A stretch of DNA of 64,000 nucleotides from Vibrio ziniensis (GCF_011064285.1 NZ_CP049331.1:2542001-2606000); one strand, 5' to 3'; counted from the stretch's first letter, positions 9,042 to 19,721 are shown. The notes: generated from the sequence alone by a model not told the origin. A program made the numbers and translations.

Positions 9042-10472
9042 CTACTTAGAATTTGATTGTTCCCAAATGCCGTCTTCAAGCTGAGACTTCAATTCAGGAT
9101 AATCATTGGCATTGAATGTCGGTACTTTGCCTGCATCCAATTGGCGGTTGTAGTCTTTAGCAAGCTTAATCACAGTGCCAGATAGAAGCAGAATAGCAAT
9201 CAAGTTCACAATCGCCATCAAGGCCATTGAAACGTCAGCCATAGCCCAAACGGTAGGCAAAGTCGCTAATGCTCCGAACATCACCATCGCTAGGAAAATC
9301 AGGCGAAATGCCACCAAGCCTTTCTTATTGTTGTGCTCAAGGAAAACTAGGTTGGTTTCTGCATAGGAGTAGTTGGCAATGATTGAAGTAAAGGCGAAGA
9401 AGAAAATCGCCATCGCAATGAAGATTCCACCCCAATCACCAACTTGTGAACTTAACGCGCGTTGAGTCAGCTCGATACCCGTAATTTCACCGTGAGGAAC
9501 GTACTCACCAGAAACAAGGATAATCGCCATTGTCGCTGAACAGATAACGATGGTATCAACAAACACACCCAACATTTGTACATAACCTTGAGATGCTGGA
9601 TGAGGCGGATACGGCGTTGCTGAGGCCGCAGCGTTAGGCGCAGAACCCATACCCGCTTCGTTGGAGAACAAACCACGTTTAACGCCGTTAATCATTGCTT
9701 GAGCGATAGCATAGCCAAGTCCACCAGCCGCTGCTTGTTCAAAACCAAAAGCGCTTTTAATGATAAGAGAGAATACCGCAGGTACTTTCTCGATGTTCAT
9801 AAACACAACGACTAGCGCAATCGCTAAATACGCAATCGCCATGAAGGGAACAATAAGCTCAGCTGTACGGGCAATTTTACGGATACCACCGAAAATAACG
9901 AACGCTGTTAGCAGCACAATACCAACGCCGACCATCATAGGGTCAAAACCAAATGCATTATTCATTGCATTTGAAATCGAGTTTGCCTGGACTGCGTTAA
10001 ACACTAAACCGAACGCAATAATTAGGAAAACAGAGAAAAGCACACCCATCCAGCGCATGCCTAAGCCTTTTTCCATGTAGTAAGCAGGGCCACCGCGGTA
10101 GTTACCGTCTTTATCACGAGACTTGTAAAGCTGCGCTAGAGTACTTTCTGCAAATGACGTTGCCATACCGAGCATAGCGGTCATCCACATCCAGAAAATT
10201 GCGCCAGGGCCACCAACCGTAAGTGCAACGGCAACACCCGCCATGTTACCTGTGCCGACACGTGCAGCAAGGCTGGTACAAAGTGCTTGGAAAGAGGAAA
10301 TACCAGCAGTGTCCGCTTTACGGCTATTCTTCAGGACGCTGAACATATGACCAAAATGGCGAAATTGGATAAAGCCTAAACGCAATGTGAAATAGATACC
10401 GACCCCCACAAGGAGATACACAAGTATCGAGCCCCAAAGTAGGTCGTTCATTAGGTTAATTAAGTCTGTCAC
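9042..10472 (-). CDS. Sodium:alanine (amino acid) symporter, AGCS family
   Basis: Inner-membrane carrier that couples Na+ entry to uptake of alanine or glycine. The 476-residue protein starts MTDLINLMNDLLWGSILVYLLVGVGIYFT and has about ten to eleven hydrophobic helices. AGCS family stretches are visible: SSFQALCTSLAARVGTGNMAG near 60-80, GGPAYYMEKGLG near 127-138 and KRGLFSNEAGMGSAPNAAA near 265-283. The C-terminal 40 residues are hydrophilic. The gene stands alone between a terminator and a long upstream spacer. In V. cholerae a related symporter is controlled by a glycine riboswitch; I found no such motif upstream here. Confidence 0.96.
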   Translation of the reverse strand: MTDLINLMNDLLWGSILVYLLVGVGIYFTLRLGFIQFRHFGHMFSVLKNSRKADTAGISSFQALCTSLAARVGTGNMAGVAVALTVGGPGAIFWMWMTAMLGMATSFAESTLAQLYKSRDKDGNYRGGPAYYMEKGLGMRWMGVLFSVFLIIAFGLVFNAVQANSISNAMNNAFGFDPMMVGVGIVLLTAFVIFGGIRKIARTAELIVPFMAIAYLAIALVVVFMNIEKVPAVFSLIIKSAFGFEQAAAGGLGYAIAQAMINGVKRGLFSNEAGMGSAPNAAASATPYPPHPASQGYVQMLGVFVDTIVICSATMAIILVSGEYVPHGEITGIELTQRALSSQVGDWGGIFIAMAIFFFAFTSIIANYSYAETNLVFLEHNNKKGLVAFRLIFLAMVMFGALATLPTVWAMADVSMALMAIVNLIAILLLSGTVIKLAKDYNRQLDAGKVPTFNANDYPELKSQLEDGIWEQSNSK

Positions 10473-11146
10473 AAGAACCTCTAAGTAGAGTAAATATTAG
10501 GACCTGAATATAAAAGTTAACACTTTAGCTACACGTTCGCGGGCTGCGAAATGCTCTTATTATGATGTGCAATTCAGGAAATTGGGGATACCCAATCAGT
10601 TTAGGTATCAATTTGATGGGCGAGAATGATGCAGTCAGGGTAGTCAAAAATCAATATGAAACTTATCACCTAACTTAATTCAACTCACTTCAATAAAAAG
10701 CAATAACTCACCCCAAAACAAACAAATAAAAAACAATTAAGCTACAGAAACACAACAAACAATCCACTATCAATGTCAGATAAATCGTAATTCGCTCCAA
10801 CGGACTCCTGCCTTATAAATCTAAACACTCACCTTAATAACATTTCTAATTATCCTTAGAGAAACATTTAGAAACCTAGTGATTAAACTTTAACCAGTAC
10901 AGATTTACAAACTCGACATTTAAACATTTAATTAACATTATCCGATTATCAATAAATAAGAAACACCATAACCAAACGGTCAAATAACGACCAACAAGGC
11001 ATCTAAAAAGTTTATTCACCGAGAAGAAAACCATAAAAATTTAATATCAATGAAACAAATGAGAAATAAATCATAGTTATTGTCCATCAAAATATGATAT
11101 TTAGAAAAAACTCCAGGAACGGAGACAACCACAAAGAGGCTTGCTT
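10473..11146. other. Long strand-asymmetric spacer, no gene
   Basis: A 674-base spacer with small inverted repeats TTCGC-GGGCT-GCGAA (10536-10550) and ATTGGG-GATA-CCCAAT (10581-10596). From about 10680 the plus strand becomes A- and C-rich with almost no G: bases 10681-10740 hold one G against about fifteen C. No open frame, repeat array or riboswitch could be supported. The symporter promoter and the DUF3545 promoter must lie here. Confidence 0.6.
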
Positions 11147-11335
11147 ATGGATGACTTGCACTTCGATGAATTGTTAGATGCACAAATCGCGAAACTTCGC
11201 TCAAACGCGAGTAGCAGAGTGAAACCAGCTAAAAGGATGTGGCGTGAGATAGAAGCAATACGAGATCGAAAACGGTTGGAAAGAGAGTTATTAGAGATGG
11301 ATGTATGTCTAGAGCTTGATGACCTCAAAATATAA
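11147..11335 (+). CDS. Small DUF3545-family protein
   Basis: A 62-residue, highly charged protein with LHFDELLD at the start and VKPAKRMWREIEAIRDRKRL in the middle, the pattern I associate with DUF3545 of Vibrio and Shewanella relatives. It is rich in Glu, Lys, Arg and Leu and probably helical or coiled-coil. Function is unknown. The ATG at 11147 has AGAGG 7 bases before it, so an upstream TTG at 11141 is unlikely. It is a single-gene unit closed by a strong terminator. Confidence 0.8.
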   Translation: MDDLHFDELLDAQIAKLRSNASSRVKPAKRMWREIEAIRDRKRLERELLEMDVCLELDDLKI

Positions 11336-11341
11336 ATATGA

Positions 11342-11370
11342 GAGGCGCCTTTTGGGGGCGCCTTTTTTAT
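11342..11370 (+). terminator. Rho-independent terminator after the DUF3545 gene
   Basis: AGGCGCC and GGCGCCT form a GC-rich stem followed by TTTTTTATTTTT. Confidence 0.92.
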
Positions 11371-11383
11371 TTTTAGACTGTGA

Positions 11384-11935
11384 CTAATTATATTCCGTTT
11401 CGCTCTTTCGAACTCGACGCGCGAGCTGAGCATATCTTTCAGCAATGGTTGAACCAAAGACAGGATCATCTTCATTGCAGTTCCACATAGATTCCACTTG
11501 CTGCCAATCTGCCACACTAAAGGTTCGGTTGATCAGTGGCAAAACAGATTGCTCTTCCATTTCCAAATGTTGTCGCTGTGAAGAAATGAACTGTTCCAAC
11601 TGATTAATAAACACATCTTGAGGAACGACCGCATCATTTAGGATCATCTCGATTGTATTCAAAAAATCATGAGTCGTTTCAGATAGCAGCGCATGCTCCT
11701 TTTCTAGATCAGAAATTTCTTCATGCTCACCATAGTGTTGCATGTAATGGCGATAAAGAATGTCTTCTTTAGGGTGATGGATACTCTCCGAATGTCTTGA
11801 AAGATAATCCACAATCTCCTTAACTAGGCTGTAGTTTATGGGTTGTTCGTCTTTAAGAAGCTGTAACTTTCCGCGCAAAATAGCTAACAGTCGAGTCATG
11901 TATCCATGTTCACGTCTGATTCTTTCAATCATCAT
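11384..11935 (-). CDS. Hemerythrin HHE-domain protein
   Basis: A 183-residue helical protein with the four-helix hemerythrin-like HHE pattern. Candidate di-iron ligands are His in RREHGYM, HHPKED, the EKEHALL segment and a later RQHLEMEEQ segment. Such proteins bind O2 or sense or repair oxidative and nitrosative damage, but the exact role here is unknown. GGGAG 7 bases before the first of two adjacent ATGs supports the start at 11935. It is a stand-alone minus-strand gene with its own spacer before ung; its 3' end meets the DUF3545 terminator. Confidence 0.88.
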   Translation of the reverse strand: MMIERIRREHGYMTRLLAILRGKLQLLKDEQPINYSLVKEIVDYLSRHSESIHHPKEDILYRHYMQHYGEHEEISDLEKEHALLSETTHDFLNTIEMILNDAVVPQDVFINQLEQFISSQRQHLEMEEQSVLPLINRTFSVADWQQVESMWNCNEDDPVFGSTIAERYAQLARRVRKSETEYN

Positions 11936-12118
11936 TGTGCGTCTCCCTTACACAGTCTGTGATACCCGTGTGACCTCAAACTAAGCACCCGAAGGCAATT
12001 TTTAATCACTCAACAGGTATTTTCAGGTTATCTGAGTATCAATAAGTCTATATAAGGATTTTCTAACACGCTTTGATTTTGGTCGAAAAAACAACAATAC
12101 GAGCAATTGTTAACCACA

Positions 12119-12805
12119 TCATTGATTCGCATCAAGAGTTGGCTGCCAATCAATAGGCATTTGGCCTAGTTGCTTGAGTATCTGATTTGTTTGAGAAAAG
12201 TGCTGACAACCTAAGAATCCTCGATGAGCAGATAATGGTGATGGATGTGGAGCCATAAGCACGTGATGCTTATTTCTATCTATCATCTGACCTTTTTTCT
12301 GAGCATGAGATCCCCAAAGAAGAAATATCACGCCTTGACGATGTTGGTTTAGCGCATCGATCACACGGTCAGTAAATGTTTCCCATCCAGTCTTAGCATG
12401 CGAATGGGCCTTGCCCTGCTCTACAGTTAGAACAGTATTGAGTAATAGAACACCTTGGTCAGCCCAGCTTTTTAAATAGCCGTGGTTTGGGATCTGGAAC
12501 CCTTGGATATCCTGATCCAACTCTTTATACATATTTACCAGAGAAGGCGGTGTTTTTACTCCTGGTAGAACAGAGAAACACAAGCCATGTGCCTGATTGG
12601 GGCCGTGATAAGGATCCTGCCCTAAAATGACAACTTTTACATCGTCGAATTCGGTAAGACGAAAAGCGTTAAATACATCTTTCGCCGGTGGGAAAATGAC
12701 TTTACCTGCGGCGCGCTCAGCCTCAACAAACTTCAGTGTTTGTTGGAAATAATCTTGTTCTTTCTCTAGGCCAATGACATCGTGCCAAGTCAAAGAATGA
12801 GTCAT
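12119..12805 (-). CDS. ung: Uracil-DNA glycosylase
   Basis: Removes uracil from DNA, the first step of base-excision repair. The 228-residue protein has the family-1 motifs: GQDPYHG with the catalytic Asp at about 64, [18 protein letters not shown] and [11 protein letters not shown] with the catalytic His and the intercalating Leu nearby. Length fits the family. It lies 430 bases downstream of nfo, the endonuclease that can process abasic sites made by Ung. The spacer between them makes a single transcript uncertain. Confidence 0.98.
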   Translation of the reverse strand: MTHSLTWHDVIGLEKEQDYFQQTLKFVEAERAAGKVIFPPAKDVFNAFRLTEFDDVKVVILGQDPYHGPNQAHGLCFSVLPGVKTPPSLVNMYKELDQDIQGFQIPNHGYLKSWADQGVLLLNTVLTVEQGKAHSHAKTGWETFTDRVIDALNQHRQGVIFLLWGSHAQKKGQMIDRNKHHVLMAPHPSPLSAHRGFLGCQHFSQTNQILKQLGQMPIDWQPTLDANQ

Positions 12806-13235
12806 AACAGCTCCTGAGTATAAATATAATGACCTTATCTTATACCCAAGGCTATAAAGTTGCAGCTAGATAACCCTCGTAAAATCGAATACAGCAATTT
12901 ATTAGGTTTCAAAAACCTACGCTTTTAAAACTGCTAGTTTCAAAAACAAAATGTTGTAAACCACTCAACGAATGTCATCAAAGCTACAACGACTAAATCA
13001 ACATCCTGCTGGCAATCGAAAGCTCGGTATTAATGGGCCTTACTTGGTTGCGGAGAGCGATGATGCCCTCGTCCCGTTACATGTCGGTTAGGAACAGGCA
13101 TACGAGCGGCTGGGCGGGAGCTGGCTGATGAGATAACACAAACTGAAGAGAACATAATAGGGCATCCTTCTTTACAACGTTTCATGAAATCTTCATGAGA
13201 AAAGCATGCCAATATAGTGATCTCAAACCAATAAA
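12806..13235. other. Spacer holding an ORF-like, GC-richer island
   Basis: A 430-base spacer between ung and nfo. A short hairpin TAGGTTT-CAA-AAACCTA lies at 12903-12919. Bases about 12990-13215 are richer in G and C than the surrounding spacer and stay open over short runs in several frames. One plus-strand run is a 31-codon ORF (13033-13128) opening MGLTWLRRAMM; another reads on through TQTEENIIGHPSLQRFMKSS to a stop near 13200. From memory, near-identical short conceptual peptides are annotated in many Vibrio genomes, so this may be a dispersed repeat or a structured RNA rather than a gene. TCATGAA-ATC-TTCATGA (13182-13198) is a perfect inverted repeat. Confidence 0.5.
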
Positions 13236-14111
13236 TTACACGGCTAAATGATGCTCGCGCATTGTTTGAATCTCAAGATGCCAAATATCTGGATCAATTG
13301 TTTCTAAAATCAATGGGATATGGTCGAAGCGTGGATCTTTAGAAATATATTCGAAACAGTCCCACCCTATTTCGCCTTTTCCTAAGGAGTGGTGACGATC
13401 CAGCTTACTACCCAAACCACCTTTTGAATCATTTATATGCATTGCTCTTAAATAGTGCATACCCACAATACGATCAAACTCTGCAAAGGTCGATTCACAA
13501 GCTTCAAAGCTACGTAAGTCATAACCAGCGGCAAAGGTATGGCAAGTATCAAGGCATACTCCAACTCTTGTTTTGTCTTCCACTTGATCAATAATTGCCG
13601 CTAAATGTTCGAAACGCCATCCAAGGTTGGTGCCTTGTCCTGCAGTATTTTCGATCACAGCTATCACATCAGGAACAGCTTTATGTGCAAGATTGATTGA
13701 CTCAGCAATTGTGCTAAGACATTCCTCTTCTGAAACCATTTTTAAATGGCTGCCCGGATGGAAATTCAGTAGTTTCAAACCTAACTGGTTACAACGCTCC
13801 ATCTCATCAATAAAGGCAGCGCGTGACTTTTCCAGCTTGTCTGCCTCTGGAGCGCCCAAATTAATTAAGTAAGAATCATGAGGCAGAATATAGTCAGCAG
13901 AAAAACCTAGTCGCTGACATTGTTCTTTAAATCGTCTTATCGTGGAAGCTTCTAACGGTTTAGCGACCCATTGACGTTGGTTTTTGGTAAAGATAGCAAA
14001 CGCATTTGCGCCAATTTCTTTTGCTCTTAATGGTGCCTCGTCGACGCCACCAGAAGCTGACACATGCGCACCAATATATTTGTTCCCTAGAGGCTTAACT
14101 TCTTTTGTCAT
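13236..14111 (-). CDS. nfo: Endonuclease IV (AP endonuclease)
   Basis: Cuts DNA at abasic sites and removes damaged 3' ends in base-excision repair. The 291-residue TIM-barrel protein has [12 protein letters not shown] at the start, [57 protein letters not shown] and LETID; these supply the trinuclear zinc ligands. The N-terminus is about nine residues longer ([10 protein letters not shown]) than the E. coli enzyme, which begins at MKYIGAH. The ATG at 14111 is the only in-frame ATG upstream of that motif. Confidence 0.98.
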   Translation of the reverse strand: MTKEVKPLGNKYIGAHVSASGGVDEAPLRAKEIGANAFAIFTKNQRQWVAKPLEASTIRRFKEQCQRLGFSADYILPHDSYLINLGAPEADKLEKSRAAFIDEMERCNQLGLKLLNFHPGSHLKMVSEEECLSTIAESINLAHKAVPDVIAVIENTAGQGTNLGWRFEHLAAIIDQVEDKTRVGVCLDTCHTFAAGYDLRSFEACESTFAEFDRIVGMHYLRAMHINDSKGGLGSKLDRHHSLGKGEIGWDCFEYISKDPRFDHIPLILETIDPDIWHLEIQTMREHHLAV

Positions 14112-14285
14112 TTAATCACTTTCTACTTTCAATTTGACTTTTATAACTCACTGATTTGTTCTGTTTGACCCCCTTCTAGCACGTCAAACATGTAGTTTTA
14201 TTACTACATTTAGAACAAAAAACATGCATAAAATATTTTTTAATCGTTAAAATTTATTTTAATACATATATTTATTAACCACTTA

Positions 14286-14299
14286 TTGATTAAAATCAA
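14286..14299. promoter_or_regulatory. FNR box 1 (distal) of grcA
   Basis: TTGAT-TAAA-ATCAA, a perfect match to the FNR consensus TTGAT-N4-ATCAA. It lies 53 bases upstream of the second box. Confidence 0.8.
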
Positions 14300-14338
14300 T
14301 TTTTTAACCTTAAAATAAGAAAGGTTTATTGTTGTATT

Positions 14339-14352
14339 TTGATCTAAATCAA
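14339..14352. promoter_or_regulatory. FNR box 2 (proximal) of grcA
   Basis: TTGAT-CTAA-ATCAA, a perfect FNR consensus. Its centre is about 41-42 bases before the start site predicted from TATAAT at 14377-14382. Confidence 0.85.
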
Positions 14353-14452
14353 TACTATAATTGTGGACATAAATTATATAATACGAAGCTCAACAGAATT
14401 TACGAAAATTAACACCAATAAAACGCCACTTAAAGTGGACTAGGAGATATTG

Positions 14453-14830
14453 ATGATCCAAGGTATTCAAATCACTAAAGCAGCTAATGATGAACTACTT
14501 AACTCAATTTGGCTAATCGATAGTGAAACAAATGAAGCTCGTTGCGTTGCAGCAACTGGTAGCTATGCAGCCGATCAAGTTGTTCCAGTATCTGACCTTG
14601 GCGCTTACGAAAGCCGCGAAGTGGCAATTGAAACCGCTCCAAAAATTGAAGGTGGTCAACACCTAAACGTTAACGTTCTTAAACGTGAAACATTGGAAGA
14701 TGCTGTTGCTCACCCAGAGAAATACCCACAACTAACGATCCGCGTATCAGGTTATGCTGTTCGTTTTAACTCTCTAACTCCAGAGCAACAACGCGACGTT
14801 ATCGCTCGTACTTTTACTGAATCTCTATAA
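14453..14830 (+). CDS. grcA: Autonomous glycyl radical cofactor (YfiD/GrcA)
   Basis: A 125-residue spare glycyl-radical domain that replaces the damaged C-terminus of pyruvate formate-lyase after oxygen exposure. The radical glycine is in RVSGYAVRF (Gly100), followed by the conserved [15 protein letters not shown] tail. The ATG at 14453 has AGGAG 7 bases upstream; a TTG directly before it is not needed. Two perfect FNR boxes upstream fit anaerobic and microaerobic induction, as known for E. coli yfiD. It is monocistronic, with a terminator shared with the convergent thrC. Confidence 0.98.
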   Translation: MIQGIQITKAANDELLNSIWLIDSETNEARCVAATGSYAADQVVPVSDLGAYESREVAIETAPKIEGGQHLNVNVLKRETLEDAVAHPEKYPQLTIRVSGYAVRFNSLTPEQQRDVIARTFTESL

Positions 14831-14851
14831 TTCAGTTTTTAAGATTAAAAA

Positions 14852-14880
14852 AAGCGGTGCTATTAAGCACCGCTTTTTAT
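14852..14880. terminator. Bidirectional terminator between grcA and thrC
   Basis: AAGCGGTGC-N6-GCACCGCTT with T runs on both strands (TTTTTATTTT on plus, TTTTTTTAAT on minus). It can end both convergent units. Confidence 0.9.
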
Positions 14881-14923
14881 TTTCAATGAGTAGAGATACA
14901 TCGATTCTCTACTCGTTATTCCG

Positions 14924-16207
14924 TTAGCCACGTACTTTGATTAACAGCTCTCGTAACGCAGCAAAATCAACATTCATCTCTGCAGATAGAAGATCTAACA
15001 CAGCATGTTTGGCCAAAGGTGCTGGTAGTTCGATATCAGTACCAAGAATCTCATCAACCACTTCTTTGAACTTAGCAGGGTGCGCGGTACATAAGAACAA
15101 ACCAGTTTCACCCTCTTGAAGTTGCTGCTCAAGTACACGGTAAGCAATAGCACCGTGAGGCTCACACAGATAACCCAATGCGTTCAGTTCCTTTACAGAC
15201 TCAGCACTTTCAGAGTCCAAAACTGCACCTTTACCTAAAGTTTCCAAGCCCCAGTCTTTGATCTTGCATAGTTCTTCAATGCGCGGCCAGTTGTTTGGCT
15301 GGCTAACATCCATCGCATTTGAAGTGGTAGCCACAGTAGGTTTTGGATCCCATTTACCTGTTTCTAAGTAACGAGGCACTGTGTCATTAGCGTTAGTTGC
15401 GGCAATAAAGCGCTTCACTGGCAAGCCTAATGCTTTTGCCAATAGACCAGCAGTAAGGTTACCGAAGTTACCACTTGGTACAGAGATAACTAGATTTTCG
15501 CGCTCTGATTTGCTCATTTGAGCCGCAGCTTCGAAGTAGTAACAGATTTGCGCCATTAAACGGCTGATATTGATAGAGTTAGCCGAGTTCAGGCCCACTT
15601 TTTCACGCAATTCTGCATCATCAAACGCATTTTTAACCAATGCTTGGCACGCATCAAAATCGCCATTGACCGCTACAGTATGGATGTTCTTGCCTAGAGT
15701 ACAGAACAGCTTCTCTTGAAGTGGGCTGATTTTGCCTTTTGGATAAAGGATCACTACGTTGATGTCTTCCATGCCGTAGAAAGCATGAGCAACTGCAGCA
15801 CCGGTATCACCAGACGTTGCTGTTAGAATTGTGATTTTTCCGCCATTAGATACCGCAGCAAGAGACTGAGCCATAAAGCGGCCACCAAAGTCTTTAAACG
15901 CAAGCGTTGGACCATGGAAGAGTTCAAGCGCATAAACGCCATCTTTAACGGATTTGATTGGCGCAGGGAATTGGAACGCAGATGCAACCATCTCATTCAC
16001 TTTTTCACTTGGCAGTTCATCACCAATCAAAGCTGAAAGGATTTTAGTACTGCGAGTGACGAAATCTTCAGCTAGTAGTGCATCAATATCATCAAATTTA
16101 GGTAATTCCGACGGGAAAAATAGACCTTGGTTACGACCTAATCCTTGGCGCACGGCTTGGCCAAAGGATACTTGTTCATCATTTTCTTTTATGTTGTAAA
16201 GCTTCAT
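14924..16207 (-). CDS. thrC: Threonine synthase
   Basis: PLP enzyme that turns O-phosphohomoserine into threonine, the last step of the pathway. The 427-residue protein has the PLP-lysine motif [14 protein letters not shown] near 99-112, the [12 protein letters not shown] phosphate-binding stretch and [13 protein letters not shown]. The start overlaps the end of thrB by four bases (ATGA), so translation is coupled. Length and motifs match the E. coli type. It is the last gene of thrLABC. Confidence 0.98.
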   Translation of the reverse strand: MKLYNIKENDEQVSFGQAVRQGLGRNQGLFFPSELPKFDDIDALLAEDFVTRSTKILSALIGDELPSEKVNEMVASAFQFPAPIKSVKDGVYALELFHGPTLAFKDFGGRFMAQSLAAVSNGGKITILTATSGDTGAAVAHAFYGMEDINVVILYPKGKISPLQEKLFCTLGKNIHTVAVNGDFDACQALVKNAFDDAELREKVGLNSANSINISRLMAQICYYFEAAAQMSKSERENLVISVPSGNFGNLTAGLLAKALGLPVKRFIAATNANDTVPRYLETGKWDPKPTVATTSNAMDVSQPNNWPRIEELCKIKDWGLETLGKGAVLDSESAESVKELNALGYLCEPHGAIAYRVLEQQLQEGETGLFLCTAHPAKFKEVVDEILGTDIELPAPLAKHAVLDLLSAEMNVDFAALRELLIKVRG

Positions 16208-17175
16208 AGCTCACTTCCTGTAACTTTTGAACCGTTCTTGTCTAAACGACAAATGTGAACGAATCCTTCTTCATTTTGTACGTAGTTTTGTTCTAGCCAA
16301 CGCGCAACACGTTCAGCAACGTCTTTCTCTTTGCATACGCTAAATAGTGTTGGACCACTACCAGAAATGCCCGTCGCTAGAGCGCCAGCAGAAAGCGCAT
16401 ATTGGCGAGCTTTAGCAAAGCCAGGCAGCAGTTTCTCACGATAAGGTTCTGCGATCACGTCTTTGATCATTTTTGCAGCTAACTCTGGCTGATTGGTATG
16501 GCAAGCGTGAATGAAACCCGCCAAATAACGACCATGAGCAATGATATCTTGGCGACGGTACTGCGAAGGCAAAATAGCACGAGCTTCAGCGGTTGATACT
16601 TTGATCCCTGGATACGCCATTACCCAGTACCAATCATCAAAACACGGCACCTCTTGACTAATAATGCCAAGTTCTTCCAACATCAGTTGAACGCCACCAA
16701 GGTAACAAGGCGCAACGTTGTCATAGTGAATGCCACCAGAGATCTTACCTTCCATCTCCCCCATTAACGCCAACAACTCAGTTTCATTTAATGGTTGACC
16801 GTGGAAACGGTTCAGCGCATCTAACGCCGCCACAATTGAACATGCACTTGAGCCTAAGCCAGATCCGATAGGCATATTCTTTTCTAGCGTCATTTCAAGC
16901 GGTTTAAGTTCTATCTGCTTTTTCTCTAACTCACGAGCAAAAACTATCCAGCAATCATAAACGATGTTTTCTTTCGGATTATCAGGAAGCTTCGAAACAA
17001 AACTTCCTGCAGTTTTAAGAGTAAAAGGCTCTAAGCCGGCTTTTACTTGAACGCGGTCGCCAAGCAGTGTTCCGTCAATCGGTGAAACCGCCGCACCTAA
17101 TACATCGAAACCAACACTTACGTTACCGATAGAAGCTGGGGCGTAGACAACTACGCCCATGTCACTTGAACTCAT
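16204..17175 (-). CDS. thrB: Homoserine kinase
   Basis: GHMP-family kinase that phosphorylates homoserine. The 323-residue protein shows [20 protein letters not shown] at the N-terminus and the ATP-binding glycine loop [17 protein letters not shown] near 95. [15 protein letters not shown] sequence ([12 protein letters not shown]) is near the C-terminus. The ATG at 17175 lies 3 bases after the thrA stop; a second ATG five codons on (17160) would give the start more common in relatives. Part of the thr operon. Confidence 0.98.
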   Translation of the reverse strand: MSSSDMGVVVYAPASIGNVSVGFDVLGAAVSPIDGTLLGDRVQVKAGLEPFTLKTAGSFVSKLPDNPKENIVYDCWIVFARELEKKQIELKPLEMTLEKNMPIGSGLGSSACSIVAALDALNRFHGQPLNETELLALMGEMEGKISGGIHYDNVAPCYLGGVQLMLEELGIISQEVPCFDDWYWVMAYPGIKVSTAEARAILPSQYRRQDIIAHGRYLAGFIHACHTNQPELAAKMIKDVIAEPYREKLLPGFAKARQYALSAGALATGISGSGPTLFSVCKEKDVAERVARWLEQNYVQNEEGFVHICRLDKNGSKVTGSEL

Positions 17176-17178
17176 TGA

Positions 17179-19638
17179 TTAAATCCCTAATTTCCAGCCA
17201 AGCGTACGCATGACATCCGAGAATACACCTGCTGCAGTTACTTCAGTACCCGCGCCGTAACCGCGTAGCACTAGTGGAATCGGCTGATAGTAGCGGCTGT
17301 AGAATGCTAACGCGTTCTCGCCATCTTTAATTTTGAACATTGGGCCATTTTCATCGACCTTCGCGATGTGTACTCGGCATTCACCTTCTGCAATCTCACC
17401 CACGTAGCGCAGAACTTTTCCTTCTTCTGCAGCTTTTGCTGACAGTTGTTGGAAGTATTCATCCGCTTGCGGCAGGCGAGCCATGAAATCCTCAACACTG
17501 CCTGACGCATCAAAGCCCGGTGGTAGCGCTTGCTCAACTTTAATATCTTCAAGCTCTAATGCCATGCCTGCTTCACGAGCAAGGATCAACAATTTACGTG
17601 CGACATCCATACCAGATAGGTCATCACGTGGATCTGGCTCAGTGAAACCTTTGTCTTTTGCAATAGCAGTTGCTTGACTGAGAGTCAGACCTTCATCTAA
17701 TTTACCGAAGATGAAAGATAGCGAGCCAGATAGAATACCGTTGAATTTTTCTAACTCATCACCCGCAGCAATCAAGTTCTGCAAGTTTTCAATAACTGGC
17801 AAACCCGCACCTACGGTTGTTTCATACATCAGCTTACGACGAGAGTGACGAGCCACTTCACGCAACTGATGGTAGTACGCCATGCTTGCTGTGTTTGCTT
17901 TCTTGTTTGGAGTAACAACGTGGAAACCCGCCGCCAAGAAATCTGTGTATTGATTTGCAATCGCTTCACTAGAAGTGCAGTCCACTAGCACAGGGTTGAT
18001 GATATGGTTGCGGTTCACAAGAGCAATCAAGCGAGCCAATGAAAACTCTTCAGACGCTGCGCCCATACGGTCACGCCAGTTATCAAGAGGCAGACCTTCA
18101 CTATCAAGCAGTAAGCCTTTGCTGTTTGCCAGACCACATACGCGAATCACGATGCCTTTTTCAGCCAGTTTTGATTGTTGACGGTTAATTTGATCAACCA
18201 ATTCACCACCAACACCACCAACGCCGACAACGAATACATCAAGGAAGTGCTTAGAATTAAACAAGTTTTCGTGGCATGCTTTGATTGCTGAAGACACTTT
18301 GTCTTCTGGGATCACTGCTGAAATTGCACGCTCTGATGAACCTTGTGCGATAGCGACAATATTCACGTGAGCTTCTGCCAATGATGCAAAGAACTGAGAT
18401 GCCACACCACGAGAAGTGCGCATACCATCACCAACCAGCGTGATGATCGAGAGATCTTCTGTGAACTCAACAGGTTCTAATAGACCATCTTTCAGCTCCA
18501 ACTCAAACGCATCGGACAACGCTTGTTGAGCAAGCGCTTTGTGTTCAGCTTCAATACAGAAACTGATGCTGTATTCAGACGATGATTGAGTGATTAGAAC
18601 GATAGACACGCCTGATGCAGACATCGCACCAAAGACGCGACTCGCCATACCAACCATGCCTTTCATGCCCGGGCCTGAAACGTTCACCATAGTCAGATTA
18701 TTTAGCGTTGTAATGCCTTTAATCGCAAGGTTGTCTTCGCCGGTATCAAGACCAATTAAAGTACCTGGACCTTGAGGGTTGAAACTGTTTTTGATTAGAC
18801 AAGGAATGTGGAACTGAGCAATGGGAGCGATTGTTTTTGGATGAAGAACGGAAGCGCCGAAGTAAGACAGTTCCATCGCTTCTTGATAGCTTAGAGACTT
18901 CAGCAGGCGAGCATCTTCAACTAAACGTGGATCACAGTTGTAAACACCATCCACGTCAGTCCAAATTTCACAACACTCTGCACGTAAACACGCAGCCAAT
19001 ACAGCAGCAGAATAGTCAGAGCCGTTACGGCCAAGGCAAACCAATTCACCTTTTTTATTGCCAGCCGTAAAGCCTGGCATGATATGAACGTGTTTTTCTG
19101 GAAGTGGGTTCGATTTAAAGTTTAGTGTTGAAGCTTCTACATCAACCATTGCTTCTAAATGGTCGCCTTTGGCTAGCAAATATTTAACTGGGTCAATTAG
19201 GTTAGCGGCTAAGCCTTTAGCTTCCATCACAGCTTTCATTAGCTGGATAGAAACACGTTCACCTTTACTGATGATGCGAGCATTCACATTATCAGGGCAC
19301 ATGCCTAATAGACTGATACCATGAACGAACTGACGTAGTTGTGACATTGAAGTCTTGACTTGATTCTCATACGCAGCACCATCGATGTTTGGCAATACTG
19401 CTTTTACATCGTCAAATAAAGTGTTGAAAGACGATTCCAACTCTTTAATTTGTAGTTCTGCTTCTCCATTACGCATCGCGCTTTCAATCACAGCCACAAG
19501 TTTATTTGTAGTTTTACCCGGTGCAGAAAGAACAACGGCAACCTCTTCCTGCTGAGCATTATTGGCAATGATGTCAGCTGCTCGTAATAAACGATCAGCA
19601 TCAGCTAACGATGAACCTCCAAACTTTAGAACTCGCAT
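17179..19638 (-). CDS. thrA: Bifunctional aspartokinase I / homoserine dehydrogenase I
   Basis: Catalyses the first and third steps from aspartate to homoserine. The N-terminal kinase opens with [16 protein letters not shown], central ACT repeats give threonine feedback (region around 315-460) and the C-terminal dehydrogenase starts near [16 protein letters not shown] with an NAD(P)-binding glycine loop. I start at 19638 (819 residues): GGAG lies 7 bases upstream and the sequence then begins exactly like other ThrA proteins. An ATG six codons earlier overlaps the tail of the leader terminator and lacks a ribosome site. It is first in thrABC, under the attenuator described separately. Confidence 0.98.
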   Translation of the reverse strand: MRVLKFGGSSLADADRLLRAADIIANNAQQEEVAVVLSAPGKTTNKLVAVIESAMRNGEAELQIKELESSFNTLFDDVKAVLPNIDGAAYENQVKTSMSQLRQFVHGISLLGMCPDNVNARIISKGERVSIQLMKAVMEAKGLAANLIDPVKYLLAKGDHLEAMVDVEASTLNFKSNPLPEKHVHIMPGFTAGNKKGELVCLGRNGSDYSAAVLAACLRAECCEIWTDVDGVYNCDPRLVEDARLLKSLSYQEAMELSYFGASVLHPKTIAPIAQFHIPCLIKNSFNPQGPGTLIGLDTGEDNLAIKGITTLNNLTMVNVSGPGMKGMVGMASRVFGAMSASGVSIVLITQSSSEYSISFCIEAEHKALAQQALSDAFELELKDGLLEPVEFTEDLSIITLVGDGMRTSRGVASQFFASLAEAHVNIVAIAQGSSERAISAVIPEDKVSSAIKACHENLFNSKHFLDVFVVGVGGVGGELVDQINRQQSKLAEKGIVIRVCGLANSKGLLLDSEGLPLDNWRDRMGAASEEFSLARLIALVNRNHIINPVLVDCTSSEAIANQYTDFLAAGFHVVTPNKKANTASMAYYHQLREVARHSRRKLMYETTVGAGLPVIENLQNLIAAGDELEKFNGILSGSLSFIFGKLDEGLTLSQATAIAKDKGFTEPDPRDDLSGMDVARKLLILAREAGMALELEDIKVEQALPPGFDASGSVEDFMARLPQADEYFQQLSAKAAEEGKVLRYVGEIAEGECRVHIAKVDENGPMFKIKDGENALAFYSRYYQPIPLVLRGYGAGTEVTAAGVFSDVMRTLGWKLGI

Positions 19639-19669
19639 CCCTTTACTCCAAGTCATTAAAAATAGGCAT

Positions 19670-19703
19670 AAAAAAAGGCCTGTATCGTTGGGGATACAGG
19701 CCT
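19670..19703 (-). terminator. thr attenuator terminator
   Basis: On the minus strand GGCCTGTATC and GATACAGGCC form a perfect 10-bp stem around CCCAAC and run into TTTTTTT. It lies between the leader peptide stop and thrA, the standard place for an attenuator. Confidence 0.93.
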
Positions 19704-19721
19704 TGTTTGTAAATCTTACGC

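Larger units (their letters stand above)
14112..14452 (+). promoter_or_regulatory. grcA regulatory region with two FNR boxes
   Basis: A 341-base, very AT-rich spacer. FNR boxes are listed separately. The better of two TATAAT candidates is at 14377-14382; with a start near 14387 the second FNR box is centred close to -41.5, the class II activation position. Nothing else is evident. Confidence 0.75.

Noticed and set aside
10473..10700. Glycine riboswitch upstream of the sodium:alanine symporter
   Set aside because: Expected from a V. cholerae relative, but the conserved glycine-aptamer core sequences could not be found on the minus strand.
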